The position numbers were made by a program, and so were the translations under genes. The notes under the pieces were generated by a model. That model saw only the letters and a list, made by a program, of their open reading frames with translations, had not been told where the DNA came from and did no database searches. From Brachyhypopomus gauderio (lineage: Eukaryota > Chordata > Actinopteri > Gymnotiformes > Hypopomidae): a stretch of DNA of 64,000 nt. Shown in pieces: positions 1 through 13,499 of the stretch; positions within the stretch are counted from its first letter, which is position 1; each line of letters starts with the position of its first letter. The DNA lies in the NCBI RefSeq assembly GCF_052324685.1, contig NC_135221.1:5571739-5635738 (forward strand), written 5' to 3'.

Positions 1-340
1 TAGAAAACCTACATGAACACAAACATAAATGTGCATGTTTTTAAAACTTCTTTTAAAAGGTCTAACTTACAAAAAAAATAAAATAAATCAAAGCATTGCA
101 AGTGTTGAATAGTGCCTAGTGCACTAGTGAAAGACAAAGACAAAACCCCATTTGCTTCCTTGACGTTTTGTCCTGCCAACACTTGATGGTATGATTCCTA
201 GAAAAGCATTCCATTCAAATACACAGTTGTCAGCACAGTTGTGGAATCTCTAGTGCCATTGCAAGCAAAGCTACAACAGCTACAACTGTTACACGGGACA
301 CGTTGAGCCATAACTGCGAAGAGAAAAAAAAAAAAACAGA

Positions 341-346
341 GAAAGC

Positions 347-377
<31 letters not shown>

Positions 378-389
378 AGGGAGAGAGTG
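341..389. repeat. (GA)n simple repeat
   Basis: Pure GA run followed by GGGA units, in an mtus1 intron. It creates the Leu-Ser-rich spurious open frames here. Confidence 0.9.
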
Positions 390-2857
390 AGTTGTGACCG
401 ATGATAACATGATCTACAGATCCATGGACGAGAAAAGAACACAAGCTGCTCTCTCATGAGTCCAAGCCCAACGTTTCAGTGTCAGAGAGGGACTGGAGTT
501 ATTCTCCGTTTCTGAATGGCTTCCTGTGGCGTTGACGACAGATGCTTCTCAGGCCTCAGGGAGCAGGGACGTGCTGCCCGGGAGAGTCGTCAGGCGGCTT
601 CGGGAGTCACGCCTGCAGCTGCCGCGCTTTGTATTCTGCAGCGTGTGCAAGGCCGGGCTGTCAATCAGCCATCTCAGACGGCGGCAGGTTAGGCTCGTGG
701 CCTGACTGCTCGCCTTTCCGCTTTTTGGATGTCCGTTGTCCTTTAGCAGCTCGACTGTCAGCCTACAAGGGTTGTTGCCCGCAGCGACGACAGTGACACA
801 ATTGGCAAGGACAACGGGCAGCTGTGGACTTCACGATCAGAAAGCGAAGCTCATCTCAACTCGGAAATTCAACCCAGACATTTTTTTTTGTGCACCATTC
901 AGCGTTCCTTTCGGAAAATGGCTTTACCGTGACTACTGACTCATGACATAATGAGTCACTGACCTGCATTTGACTGTATTCACAAATCATGAGAAGGTAC
1001 TTGGGGTCAGATCAATATATGACTGTAACGTAAAGCAGTTAAACAACCCTCGGGGTAAACAGGCACACCTTATACAAATACCTTAATAGGGTCACGTTTA
1101 CACGAGAGTGATGCGGAAAATAAGGTCACAGATGACATGCTTCACGAAAGGGTGGATCTGTTCTGCAACCTGTTTCCAGGATCCAGGATGGGGCGGGGGG
1201 GACGCAGGCAGAACCAGAGGATGAGCCGTAGCCAGCGCTACGTTAATGGATGAACGCGTTTCATAAATCTGCAGTGTAATTCTATTACAGGGAAAATTTA
1301 TGCAGCAGGCCTCAAACGCACAGCCTATAAATACTCTGAATGATGTGAGCGAATGGAAAAGAAGAAAAAAAAAAAACAAAAGCAGGAGATAGGCGCGCGC
1401 GTGTGTGTGTGTGTGTGTGTGTCAGTCACTGGGGAATGTGGCTGAGGAGGACACGCTGTGGCTGATCCGAGCTGCCATGTGCAGACCCGATATAGGACTG
1501 CCTCAGATACGAGGGGAATCCAGCAGGCTGACCGCCATCCCCGCAGACGTTCACTTAAAAAAGCGTTGCATAATCACGACTCGAGTAAAATTATAATAGC
1601 CTTGTATAGAGCCCTAATTAAAGTCCTAATTGGCCTTTAAATGGTGGCTCCATGTTGTGATGACTTGCTGGTTTGGTGCCGAGCGCAATCATTTAATTCG
1701 GCTTCGAAAGCATAACTTCCAGCTCGAGAAGCCATGTGTGTATGTGCGTGGAGGTCGTATGGTGCGGCCGTATGGACGAGGCCGGGCAGGAGGGAGAACA
1801 AAGCCCACACGGTGGCCTTACTGACGAGTTTTCTGAGACCTCCAAGAGCAATCTCCATTAGTGCCGTTTAACAAGACTAGGCACTCTGTATGGCGAGTCT
1901 GGCCAGAAGCCAAGCCTGAATGTCTCATGCTCCAGTGCGCTCAGCTAGGTGATGTCACTCTAGAATCCATACGAAGCGGCACGTGGACATTCGGTGCTGA
2001 AATCTACATGCTGATAACAAAAATGATGATCTTCAAATACTGGCACCGTCTTCAAACATTCACAGACACCTGGAATGTGCGAAGAGGCTGACACAGCATA
2101 ATTTATAATGGCGGTGAAGGATCACGTCCAGGATTAAGAACGCTAGACACAACAACATAGAATAATGGAAAAGTACTCAGACAGACCCTCTGGCGTCCTG
2201 CACTGCAACCCGTTACAAAGAGTCATAAGGAATGGATCTGACCTTACCGCACAAACACCAGTTCATACCCACGTCCAACAAGACTATGAACAACTGCATG
2301 TATAACAGATAATCCCCATGGAGACGTTAATGATATGTGTTTTTATAGGAACGTCCTAGACGTGCCCCTCTTCCTCTACAAGTCAGTCCCACTCATTGCC
2401 ACAGTAGGGGCTCTGCGCTGTATAGGCAGAATCAGGGTCTGGGCCTTGAGGCACTGGTGCATGCTGGGATGGCCGCCTCTCCCAGTGGCACTCCAGAGGA
2501 CAGAAGAAGAAGAAGAACATCCTTCTTTTAAAACTGCCCTCAAAGCAAAGCGAGGCTCTGGTGACTTTGCTCTGTGATGCTACACGGTAGCAGAAACAGA
2601 AAACTCATCTTCCTCTCTGTCCCGACACGGTGCGCCGACCCACATGTCCCGGCGGCTAGGTGAAACCAAGAGGAGGAGGAGAGGAACCAAATTAAACCCC
2701 CGCGGGCGGAGGCGGGGCCTGTAGCGAGGGGAGGACCTTCGTCCCAAGCACTCTGCTCATTGGTCACTTCCACTTAAATGAACAATCGGCCTGTTAAAGG
2801 CAGAACTCGGACGGATGTCGCCAACGCGCGGGACGTGTCCGCGGGGGCCCCACTCAC
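390..2857. other. mtus1 intron, no further exon recognised
   Basis: I looked on the minus strand for the next MTUS1 coiled-coil exon and found no stretch of the expected Glu/Lys/Leu heptads with splice sites. A GT repeat lies at about 1401-1422. A CpG-rich stretch at 2700-2860 abuts the coiled-coil exon. Nothing else is recognised. Confidence 0.5.
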
Positions 2858-2924
2858 CGAGGTTCTCGTGCAGGTGGAGCAGCTCCACAGACAGCTCCTG
2901 CCGGCGCTTCACGGCGTCCTCGTG
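2858..2924 (-). CDS. mtus1: mtus1 coiled-coil exon
   Basis: A 67-nt exon with acceptor CCGCCCACAG at 2925 and donor CTCG|GTGAGTG at 2857. It encodes HEDAVKRRQELSVELLHLHENL in heptad register. It matches the human stretch directly after HLLSE, with the same length and the same hydrophobic spacing. It enters in phase 0 and leaves in phase 1. It is the last mtus1 exon found inside the window. Confidence 0.88.
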
Positions 2925-3729
2925 CTGTGGGCGGAGAGGGGAAATCCATCAGCCATTCGCACGCAGACCTGACCAAGTAACATGCAACATATACCGACCA
3001 ACGAAACTGAACAAGTGATCATGTGACATGAACGGACCCAAACGCGGGTTAAATCCCAACAGTGATGTGGTTAAAACAAAACACGGATCTGCAGACATCA
3101 GAGGTAAAAAAAAAACGGCAATCGGTTTCGACAAAATGTGCTCATCATAGGACGAGACGAGCAGGATATCACCGTCTAAATGGACGAGGAGAGTAAATCT
3201 AACCACTTCACATCCACTTCTGCCTTGTGCGTGAAGTTGACAGTCTCCGCTAAACAACAACAAAGCAGCACTGGGAGCACATGTGAACTGCAGCTGGGTT
3301 GTTCATGCAGCTGTGTCCAGAGCTGCCCAGCGATCTCCTGCTGCTCTCTCCCTCAACAGCTCTGTTTTAGGAGCGCGGCAGCCCGACACAGTGCTGCATT
3401 GCCACAGTTCCCCCTCCCAAAAAGACGCAGGGGAAACGCAACAGCTGCCTGCTTGCTTCCCAACCTGTGCCTTCCCCCGCAGATCAATAAAGCCCAAGAC
3501 GAGCGTCTGAACCAGACGGGACCCAACGACTCTATTTAAACAACCTCTGGCAGAGCATACAGGAGAAATACCGACTGACAAACGGCAGACATTAGATGAT
3601 GAGTCACTTAAAGCCCACAGACCTCATGACACGAGCTCAATAATTAAAAACTCTGGATGCCCTGGGTAGAGATCCATATCCCCTTTCCTATCCTAGCCGG
3701 GTCCCAGAGGAGAAGGTGAGTGTCTTTAC

Positions 3730-3783
3730 CCGGCGTCCTGCGCAGGGGGCATTAAGGCACGCTCTACTGCCCGAGCAGCCCAT
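3730..3783 (-). CDS. Candidate mtus1 first exon encoding an acylated N-terminus
   Basis: The ATG at 3783 opens 18 codons, MGCSGSRACLNAPCAGRR, ending at CGG|GTAAAG (3729). It ends in phase 0, which is exactly what the next downstream mtus1 exon (2924-2858) needs. MGCSGS has Gly2, Cys3 and Ser6, the pattern of dual N-myristoylation and palmitoylation; Cys9 and Cys14 could also be acylated. The surrounding 3.7-4.05 kb is GC-richer than the flanking intron. This is inference from the sequence alone. The short open frame could be chance, and the donor is only fair. Confidence 0.35.
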
Positions 3784-6258
3784 GGTGCAGTGCTCCGGGG
3801 CGGCTCAGCTCCGTCCAGGAGGAGTTGCAGGGAGACAGCAGCCCAGGTGGAGGAAGCGTGGCCACCTCCACCTCCCCACACAAACTGCTCCCTCTCCCCC
3901 TTTACATCGGAGGGCTGGCAGGATAGAGCCATTCCATTGGTCCAGAGCTCCACCAACCGCTCGCTTCTCAGTAGAGAGGGCTTACCGTAATGTCGCTAAT
4001 AGAGGAGCACTGTGCACGTGGGCAGGATACGTAACTGCTGCACTTTGAGACAGCCACCCCGGGCAAAGAAAAGAAGGGGGCGGAGTGAAGGGGGGGGGGG
4101 GGGGGGTGATGGAACAAAAACAAACGGAAGTCTGACAGTAACCTGATCGAGTGGCACTTACTGAAATGCAGCATGTTACGGTAGAAGGGGTCTGCAATGA
4201 CCTTCCCACAGCAGACGAGAGAGGGGGAGAGGCTGCACTCCGCTCTGCCAGCTCAGGTTCACGCTATTTGAGAACTGCGTACCTCCTCACACACACCAGT
4301 GCTCCTCTAAATATACTAATTTATTGCATGTGATATAGCTCATAGAAATACATGGGGTAGGAACAAAATTAAGTATTTTTATTACATATATAATATATAT
4401 ATATTTTGTAAAATGTTGTCTGCATGTCTGTATGGTGCAGAAAACATGAGATCAAACTAGACACAGATCGAAGCCTAAAGCAATTCCTATGTTTTTATTA
4501 AAGCCTGTTTTCTGTGCCAATTCTAAAAATTATTTCTTAGCCCCAAGACACACACAGACATCTCAATGCCTTCAATGTCACAAGAGAAAATCACTGTAAT
4601 TCTTTCAAAAGTCCCATCAAGACAGATCGATACTAATGGACTTGCTAATAAACGGTATCAGAAGCAGACAGCAGTAGTCTCAACAGGATCCCTGGAAACG
4701 CTACTTCCAAGCTGTGTAAATCATGCTAGTCAGTAATGCAAAAGATGCTAGTCAACAAAATGGATGTGCACCTTCTTACAGCAAGTTTATGGCAACATGC
4801 TAAATGTTCGGACAACTCCTCACAAACAAAATGCCATAAACTAGCCAGATTCACCTCTGGGAATGTCTGACTTTGCCTGTAGCTACAGGACATCAGTAGT
4901 TGTATGTGCTTAATGAGAGGGAGACCCAAACACTAACAGGTTCAACAGCAAGATATTGTGTACCTATAACAAAAATAATCGGTTTGTTAGTGAACATGTA
5001 ACTGAATATAATTACCTACCATCATAGCAAACGAAGGATGAAGGTGGGAAGACTCAGTGTAAGGTGTTTGTAGTCAATATAAATGTTTATATAAACATTT
5101 CCTAACCAAAAAATTTTTTACAAGATGGCTGAATTGAGGGATCAAATTAAAACTGAGTTTACGTGGTACGATGATCCTCATATCAAATGTACACAACAGA
5201 CGAAAGTAGAAACTAATATTGCAAACCTCTAAAATGTAAAACCCTCTTCAGTAACTCATACTCCTCCTCCAGTATCCCTGTTCTTGAATCGGAGGCTTAA
5301 TCGATTCCACCCATGCTAGTGTACAAGCCTTCAGTCACTAAATATCAGGTGTCAGACATGCTTATGAGTCCCCATCAAATCATGTGTGGATCGGTATTGA
5401 TCCATGAACTAGTGCCATTCAAAAATGGACATAAATATGCACTGTGATAATACTCGTTTACTCACTCCTGACTTATGATGGATGAAATGACAGAGTGAGC
5501 TGATAAAAGATTTTTGGTGGGTCTTTGGAGAGTTGCAGAAATTCTCTCTCAGTTCACTCTCTCCTTAACAAGTCAGCGAGTGTCTGAGTGTGCGCTCATA
5601 TGTGAATGGTCACACATAGCTAGTGTGCTAGGCAGGACGGCTCTATGTGATTTGCACAGGATCTACAAAAATGCCCCGAGGCCCCACATTCTGAGTACAG
5701 ACTTGCTTTGAGGGAGGCAACATTACTGCACACATAAAATAGTCAAGGAATTTAGTGAAATGGCGAATATGCATTGTTTGCAAAACTGCCGTCTTCAGCA
5801 AAAATGAGAAAATAACAACAAAAAGTAAAGCTTTGACTGAAGATTTTTTATCTTATTTTAACATTTTAATTCAAATATTCTGCATTGCTCATGGTGTGAT
5901 GTAAAGCATGGAACTAGCAGGGGGTTGTGGGTGATTCACGAGATAGACTTGCCAGCCTAGAGACCAACTTGTGAAAGGTAATCACTGAGCTATGTGAAAG
6001 TATCACCAAAACAAACAAAGCAGAGAACAGTGTGTCGACGAGTGCATGCACACACACACGCACGCACGCACGCACCAAATAAACCCCAAACTGAGCGGTC
6101 CTTAGGCTCTTCACGGCATGGCCAAAATAAACAACATACTAAGCAAACTGAGAACTATCAGAGTCTTGAGAGAAATGTAACAACTCTCAACATGAACATT
6201 TCACAGCAGACCCAGAATGCATTAGGTCTTAAACACTGGACCCCCCTCACCCACTCAC
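3784..6258. other. mtus1 intron, low-copy sequence
   Basis: Contains a 17-base G run (4090-4106) and AT-rich non-coding sequence. No exon, RNA gene or recognised transposon is seen. Confidence 0.5.
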
Positions 6259-6470
6259 CTCAGCGTACAGGTTCTGCACCACCACGGCGATGGCCTCAAA
6301 CCTGCGGCTGCTGGTCCGAAAGCTGCTCTTCAGCTGCTGGATGGTCTGGCTCTTCCGCTCACACAAGGTCTTGTAGTACTCCACGCCGCGCGGCTTGATC
6401 TCGGGCGGCACCAGGTCGGGCTGGCCGCTTGCCTGTCCCCGCGGGCTCGCCTTGGACTTGACCTTGTCGA
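6259..6470 (-). CDS. mtus1: mtus1 exon shared by all long/ATIP1 forms; start of the coiled coil
   Basis: This 212-nt exon has acceptor TTCTCTTGCAG at 6471 and donor GAG|GTGAGT at 6258. It encodes VDKVKSKASPRG, then QPDLVPPE, a YYKTLCERKSQTIQQLK helix, and FEAIAVVVQNLYAE. It aligns block by block with the human ATIP segment that begins VEKSRQK and ends FEALTVVIQHLLSE. It enters in phase 1, so both the ATIP1-type first exon (phase 1) and the 16.4-kb exon (phase 1) can splice to it in frame. It ends in phase 0. Confidence 0.9.
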
Positions 6471-9400
6471 CTGCAAGAGAACACCCGTTTAGTGGCGCCC
6501 CCATGGTCAGCATGCTTCGTCTCAGCGTACGTCCTGCACCTTCCAGAACCTTCCAGAACCCACACCTTCAGCGTGGGAGGTGAGGTGTTGTCTACAGCTC
6601 AGAACTAGCGTCTGATCGCAAGAGTCTCCATCCACCGTCTATACCATCTCCAGGACGATCTCAGAGACGCTTTGCAAACCGCAAGTCGTGCGGGCCCCTA
6701 CTGCTCTGCCACCGAATGGAGTGTAGATTGAGACGGTGTCCATCTCTTGATCCCATCTCCCCCTCTAAGTGCTCTTATTTTAGCCTGGCTGGGCCACACT
6801 AGTTTTGGTTTACAGCAGCTTTATAAATACAACACCCAGGCATAATAAAGGCCAGAGCGGCTATTACAGAGAGGCATTAACATTGAGAATGGAGAGAGGG
6901 GATAAAAAGACACCTTAGCTAAATATTCTCCAGTGAGCTTAATAATCTTTAAAGGCTCAACAGAGAGTGTGGGGAAAGTGTTCCTGTGCGATTCTGGTTT
7001 TATGAAGACCTGAACAGAGTTTTGGACACAAAGGGCCTATATGGAGTTACATAACGGCTCTGACTGGCGCAAAAGGACATTACAGACATGCCACTTTCAA
7101 TGAGGGTGTGTGTGTGTGTGTGTAGGCAGAGAGTGATGAGGGTGTCAAAGCCCCTGTACAAATTTTCCCCATGATGTCAGTCAATATTCATAGCCAAACT
7201 AAGTTAGCCATGTTTTCAAATCCATGTGCAGAAGCAATTTGTTTACTATTATTTATTTATCTGGGTACAGACCACAAACAAACACTAAAATAGAGCTTGA
7301 AAAAAAGGCCTTAGCCATACAACACAAGTTAAACAACACTGCACGAACTACTCATTATCTCCTTACAGTCTGACATGAAAACTATGAGCTAATTGGGCTT
7401 CTCAAACATTGTACCCGTTAAAAGTTATCCCATTAAAAAATGTGCATTGCTAATAAGAATGGTTAAGTATATAATTGTAGGCCATAAATGAGGGCCGGGC
7501 GACGCAATGCTCCAGAATGCTTCAGAATGCAAGTCTCTGAGGAAAGAGGAAAAAGCGGTGTCGTCTACCAATGTTGCTGCTATCGCAAATAAAATAAAAA
7601 GTTAAACAAAATCTGAATGATTATCAACAAACGTCTATGTGGTCCACTACAGACGATTATATGCACATATAGTGTTGACTTTGGACTTCCAGCATGCACA
7701 CGCTACTTTCTAAAAGCAAATAGTTTCAAACCTCCCAAGTCTGCTCCCACCCATAAAACAAACAAATGTTCTTATCGCATGTACTTCTGGAACTGGGGAA
7801 CAGCGCGAACTCAAAACGAGTTGCCCAGGACCGGCTGGCGACTCCCCTACAGAGACACCGAGAGCATCACGGAGGTTTTCCAGTAATGCAGCGGCCCATT
7901 TGAATATCCTAATATCCCACCTGCTTAACTTTTACACGCTTGATGAAATGCAACCTCTTAGCCCCCTGTGCTGGTAGAAGTCATGAAAGCAGGAATCGAT
8001 TTACAGATTTAGTTCACCTTCAAAAAAAGTCACGCAAAAAAACGTGCTTCGGATTTTGGTAAGATCTTTGCTAAAATTAATTGCGTGATATACTATCATG
8101 ATCTTTGCAGGTGCAAAAATATCCATAGGTCATTTCTAAGCAACTTAATCCTTTTGGACGGGAAATTGCAGTGGTGGAGAGCTACACGGCATACCTGGAA
8201 ATATTCCTTCCAAATTTAAGGAATGCACAGAGTGGATAATTAAAACCATCGTCGTGTCGTGACTGGTAAACGTCTGTGTGTGATGGCTCCCCCTGCTGGT
8301 CACGATTTAGTTTCACGCACTCCACAGAGCAAGAATGTCCGAAAGCAGGACAGTCACATCACATCACATCACCCACACACACCCACCCACAACTTTGCAG
8401 TGCTCAACGGCTGCTTGTCCGTTAGATGAAAACATTTAAAAATGGTTAAAAAATAAAATTTTAATAATTTCCATCGCAAAGCTAGAACTAGCTGCAAGAT
8501 CAAGGCATTTAACAGATTCTCCCTGTATTTCCAGGACTGACCTCCAGAGGTCTCTGTAGACATCACATCTTAAAAACGTTACAAACTTCAAAAAATGTTT
8601 TTTATACTTCGTGTTATCTATTCACCATCAGCTAGAATTGTATTACCAAATGCTTTATCGATATAATTAGGATTCACCAGAACTTAATTTGCCTCAACAG
8701 AAGAATGCTACTCCATATGATCAGAGTGCAGCAACAGGTTCTTTTCTTTTGCACTGTCAATTCCCCCATTGGGACAGGATGATGATACTACATGATCAAT
8801 GCACAAGTCTCTTATACATGCATGACCCAATGAAAAAACACTGGTGTTTAGCCCTGGACAGAAATCTCTCCAATTTGGATCGAGGTTTAATATCTAATAA
8901 TTAAAAAAAAAAAAACTACATTTTTAGGATTTACTGCAAGAGAGAGAGAGGTGAACAAAATGAGATTAATCCTTATTAAAGCAGATCTTGCAATTGTTAT
9001 TATTATTATAGAAAAGCTTGCAATGCATTCAACAGCAGCTTGCATGCTGCTATAAATGACTTCATCATCCAACACTAGAATTTCCTGGACAGGTTTAAGA
9101 GAAGATATGTTTTGTGCTCTTGGACAGAACCATCACTTCTACAGCAATCATTACTTCCATGGTAACCGGTAGGTTACAGCCTGGGATCAACAATGCCACG
9201 CAGTGCAGAGGAGACGTCTGCATTTTGGCCACTCAAACCACGAGATTCAAAAACAGGCCTTTTACTGTTTTTTGCGATGTTTCTTTGGGTATAGGATTCG
9301 TTGCAAACGTTAAATCAAAGAAGGCTTGAACTGCTGCAGATGGAATGACATAATGAGTGCTCTTCTTTCTCGTGGGCCACTAGGGGACATCTCAGCCCAT

Positions 9401-10518
9401 GTGGGTGGGCTGCTGGATTAATTGAAAACACTTGGTGGGCTACTTGTTTCAGAACAAATGTCTTTCTTTGAGAACAGTCAAGTCAGTCATGCACACACCA
9501 TCAGTGCTACAGCCGTGATGTCATAATACTGTGTTGCTTTTGAATGAGAAAACAATGAGTTTTTGCAATTTCTCATCTAGCGAGGACTGAACTACAGAAA
9601 TCCTATAACCAAAAACCCAGCTGTGCAAACGGAGTACACGAGACAAGATTATTATTTAACTTTTCCCTTCAATATGCATGTGGATCCACTCAGATTCTCA
9701 GAACACAGTTTTATGCCAAACTGCAGCAATAGCTAGTATTTCAATTGCATTTTGAAAAGTGCCATTAGGAGCTACAGCCTGAAAATTTACAAACAGCCAT
9801 TTTAATCTATCCCAAAGAAATGTGTCTGACCCAGATTAATCACGTATATTGCACACACATTTCACAACATTTGTGCCCTACAGCAAATGAGGTCTAGAGA
9901 TCACACACCATCATTATACTAGGAGTGTCAGCATATCTTTGTTTTGATGGGGATGTACATATCAGCAACTGAAATGCGACCCCTGAACCTTTTCATAGGT
10001 CGCCCAGTTTAAATATAGGTCATCTCAGCTATCCAACACTGTGGGGGGAAAAACAAGGTGTCCAGGAGAGTCTGTATCTGCCCGATCTCTGTGCCAAAGA
10101 TGAACGAGCCCAGCAAATAATCTCAGATTATATGGGAATAAAATGTATGTTTACAAGAACAGACATGAGACTGCAGTCCAAAAATAACAAAACAGTCTAA
10201 AAACAAATTCTCAGGTTACTGCATTAGCGGATGGTTAATTTGGGCAACAAAACGTATGATAAGCTTTTGCTACCACAATCAACACCTATTCACATCTATA
10301 CAAACCTGTGGTCAGCGAGTGTTGTTTTTTTTCTTCAGCATGTACACAAGCAGAACAAATCAAATACTAAAACGGTGGAAGTTTATAGCTATGCTAAAAA
10401 TAGACACAAACACCTCAGAGCCTTTGAGGAGGCAACTGGATTCTCCCAGGGTGTCTGTGCATAGTAAAAGCAAATCTCCAGAAACCATTTTGGGACAAAC
10501 ACATACTGATGGACAGAC
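6471..10518. other. mtus1 intron, low-copy sequence
   Basis: AT-rich, with a short GT repeat near 7107-7123 and a short TCACA repeat near 8353-8370. CTCF-like cores occur at about 8289-8302 and 9376-9391. No coding exon is recognised. Confidence 0.5.
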
Positions 10519-10639
10519 CTGTTCGAAACACCACCGTGCTGCTCTTGCAGCCAGACAGCAGCTGTAGTCTCCGGAGCAACCCTTTAGCGCTCATCTTCAC
10601 GTGAATGTTGGAAAGCGAGAATCGGGGCGAGAATTGCAT
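10519..10639 (-). CDS. mtus1: mtus1 alternative first exon, ATIP1 type
   Basis: The ATG is at 10639, with 40 codons plus one base, ending at donor ACAG|GTCTGT. The peptide begins [20 protein letters not shown] and continues with [20 protein letters not shown]. It matches the N-terminus of human ATIP1 almost residue for residue, including FSLS, IH, AKGLLR and STVVF. Phase 1 joins exactly to the 6470-6259 exon, whose first codon is completed to Val. The exon therefore gives a short isoform made mainly of the coiled coil, the form known in mammals to bind the AT2 receptor tail. The segment upstream (10.64-11.2 kb) is GC-rich and is the likely promoter. Confidence 0.9.
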
Positions 10640-11210
10640 CGTGCCGGTCCGAAAGGGCGCGCAACTGATGAGGCTTCTCGAGCAGAACCGGGCGAACAGC
10701 ATCCGGAGAAGCTGCTGGTGTGTGTGCGTGAGAGGATGCCTGACGGCTCAGGGCATCGCGTGGCACGTCCAAAAAAAACAAATAAATAAATAACAACCCA
10801 CGAAAAGGTTGTAAAGGGGAGGGGGAATAAGAAAAAGACCTTCCCCCAGGAAAGTAAGGATCCTAAATAGGAACTGCCACAGCAGAGCTAGAGGGAAAGG
10901 GTGCAGGCACGTCTCCTGGAACAGTAGGGCTCCTGGAACAGACAGGTGCAGCAACGGCAGACGAGCCTAATCCGCCAGCCCAGACGAAGCCCAAGCAGCA
11001 TCTCTCGCCATGGCGCTGCTGCTGTGGAGGATGCTGGGGGGGGGGGATACGAGGGCTAGAGGAAGGGGGAGGGGGAGTGGGCGGAGCAAGCAGCAGAGCT
11101 GCGAGCTGAGACACGCCCCCCCACTTCTCCCACTCACACACGCGTAAGCAGGAGGAGCAGAACGGAGGGAATGAAAGCGACAGCTCTTGGGAAAGAGTGT
11201 TTGGTGCCAA
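10640..11210 (-). promoter_or_regulatory. GC-rich region, probable ATIP1-type promoter and 5' leader
   Basis: This segment lies immediately upstream of the ATIP1-type ATG. It is GC-rich with CpGs clustered next to the ATG, and it includes a G-run near 11037-11046, purine-rich stretches and the sequence CCGCCAGCCCAG. No clear TATA box is seen. The assignment rests on position and composition only. Confidence 0.45.
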
Positions 11211-12651
11211 ATTCCGCAGGGATATCGATCATTTATGGAATATGTAAATTAGGGCTTTGTGATAACAGGCTCTGTTCTATAAGGTGAAATTGATTTGTGA
11301 ATCGTTGTACTAATGGCAAGCAAATCAAAAACTGGTTCATGAACCTCTTTGCAACCAAGAGTACTTTAATAGAAAGGGATGCAACATAAATGTCTTAATA
11401 TACTAGAACAATGTCAGCATGAAGATCAAACACATAATTAATTTCAGATGAATAAGCAACACATACAAAAATATTCATTTGATTAAACTATAGTATTGCT
11501 ATGGAATTCTCATTAGAGATTATCTTCAAATCCCTAAACCAAACAAACAAAAATCTGCAGACAACAACCTCAAGACTGCTGGACACACAATAACCCCGTG
11601 CTAGCTGAGCAGACGTGAATGCTGCATGACATGCAGGACCGTAGAGACGATGCCAGTGGCCTGCTGAGGTCACACCCAGCCTCAGCGTGACTCTGCTTAT
11701 AGGGACAACATGTGGGCAGAGGCCGTGCGTGATTACACAGGCCAAGCGGACATGCTAATCCTCAAGACCAAAGACAAGCAGATAAAATGAACCGTTTGTC
11801 ATTTCACAAATTGCAGAGGATATGTAAAAGGATGGAATGCTGGCACTTGGGAAAGAAAAAAAAAATTCAGGATGCACAGTAATTATAGGCATTTGAAGAT
11901 GGATAGAGGAATTTCAGAATGGTGAAAGGGCTACTTTTTGGGGTGAAACTGCCTATGAATTCCACAGCAGGATTCCACAGCAGGCTGTGTGGCACGATGT
12001 CCATCTTGAAAACACCCTGCTGGGGTGTACGGATCGGACCGCGGCCTGTGTGCTGCTCAGGGGGCGGTTCAGTGGAGTCCACGTGGCAGAAACACACTCA
12101 CTACATTCACTGAGAAAAACCCAGAACCACAGGGGTTTTTTTTTTCTTCCTTACACACTGCACACCGCTGCCCATGAACACACACACTTCCCCCTCCCGC
12201 TGTGCTGGGACAAAGAATTTCAGCTCGGGCCAAAGGGTCAATGGCAGGAAAGAGACTTCACACTGTTTGAGCCATTTAAAATAAATGTAACTAAATGTAT
12301 CTCATATATGTGGCAATTTTCAAATTGTTTAAATGGTGTCACAAAATCTTACTGGTAAAAAAAATTCTGATTTTACCAAGGTCTGAATGACCTTTAGAAC
12401 ACACCGAACAATTGAAAAAATTGAAGTGTTTGATTGGGCGTTTAAGCAGTTTTGTACCTGTCAAAGCTGCAGGGCGCCGCCCAGGCCGTGGAGAAGCTTG
12501 GGCTTTCAGGACGCTCACTCCAGCCCTCATGGATGCTTGTGAGGAAGATGATGTGTTCTTGCATCCTGCTCCACAGCACAGAGAAAAAAACATTGGGTTT
12601 AGCTTTAGAGGAAGACCGGAGAGGTATGGTTGTATTTCTTCAAGGAAAAAA

Positions 12652-12829
12652 CAGAGGTGTCAATTCCAGGTTCAGAAAGTAAAAGTCCTCACCAGGATTT
12701 TGCTCAAGCTTGCTAGATTTTCTAATTAGTGCAATCCAGGTAAAATTAGTGGAATCAACACAATCCAGGAAGCCTAAGCAAAATCCTGGTGAGGACTTTT
12801 ACTTTCTGAACCTGGAATTGATACCTCTG
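12652..12829. mobile_element. Palindromic foldback element, copy 1
   Basis: Two 53-nt arms (12652-12704 and 12777-12829) are inverted repeats of each other with 52 of 53 bases matching. They surround a 72-nt asymmetric centre. The conserved part of the arm includes TCAATTCCAGG and AAAAGTCCTCACCAGGATT. A second copy lies at 40547-40722 in the opposite orientation: the centres match almost throughout, but the arms differ at two positions along the arm. No coding capacity. A 15-bp direct duplication (ATACCTCTGGGAACA) abuts the right end at 12821-12850. The superfamily is not identified. Confidence 0.8.
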
Positions 12830-13499
12830 GGAACAATACCTCTGGGAACAACAGGGATACCACAAATACTTTGACAATTAAAGACTTCTTGGAGGAACTG
12901 GTTTTATAGGCCAGTACGATGTAACACGTACATGACGGCCAGTATTTACACAGACCATCACAAACCATTTCATTGTAATTGTAACATTCCAATTAGAATG
13001 CATCTACATTTTCTATTCCAACAGGGTCAAATGAAATGCAGTGTGCTGTACTATGCAGCAGTGTGTATGTGGGTTCATTCACCTGATGGTGATGATCTGG
13101 TAGGCTGACTTTGGAGTCTGGTTCTAACTGATCTCGTCCTGCTAGGAGGTCTCCCAAGAACCCCTGGAGAAGCTTCTATACAATCTAGGAAAAGATAAGG
13201 GAAGACACGTGTTTAATATGCATTCTAGTTTATATAGTGGACATTCTTGGAAGTGCTTTACAGAGACATAGAAGAACAAATTAATGGTGCTTACTACATG
13301 CCCTGGTCAAACACTTTAGGGATTTTTTTGCAGATCAAAAGGAAAAGTTTATTTAAATGGATTTAAATTATGAAACACTAAATTGAATTGAAAGAGGACT
13401 AAAGGCACTGAAAGTCTAAAGCGCACTAATAAAATATCAGAATAAAGTTTTGCTAGATCAAGCTTTACCGAGAGAAAATGTTCTATATCAAAGGTAATT

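Noticed and set aside
198-457. Leu-Ser-rich open frames
   Set aside because: They are produced by the GA simple repeat and carry no other coding signal.
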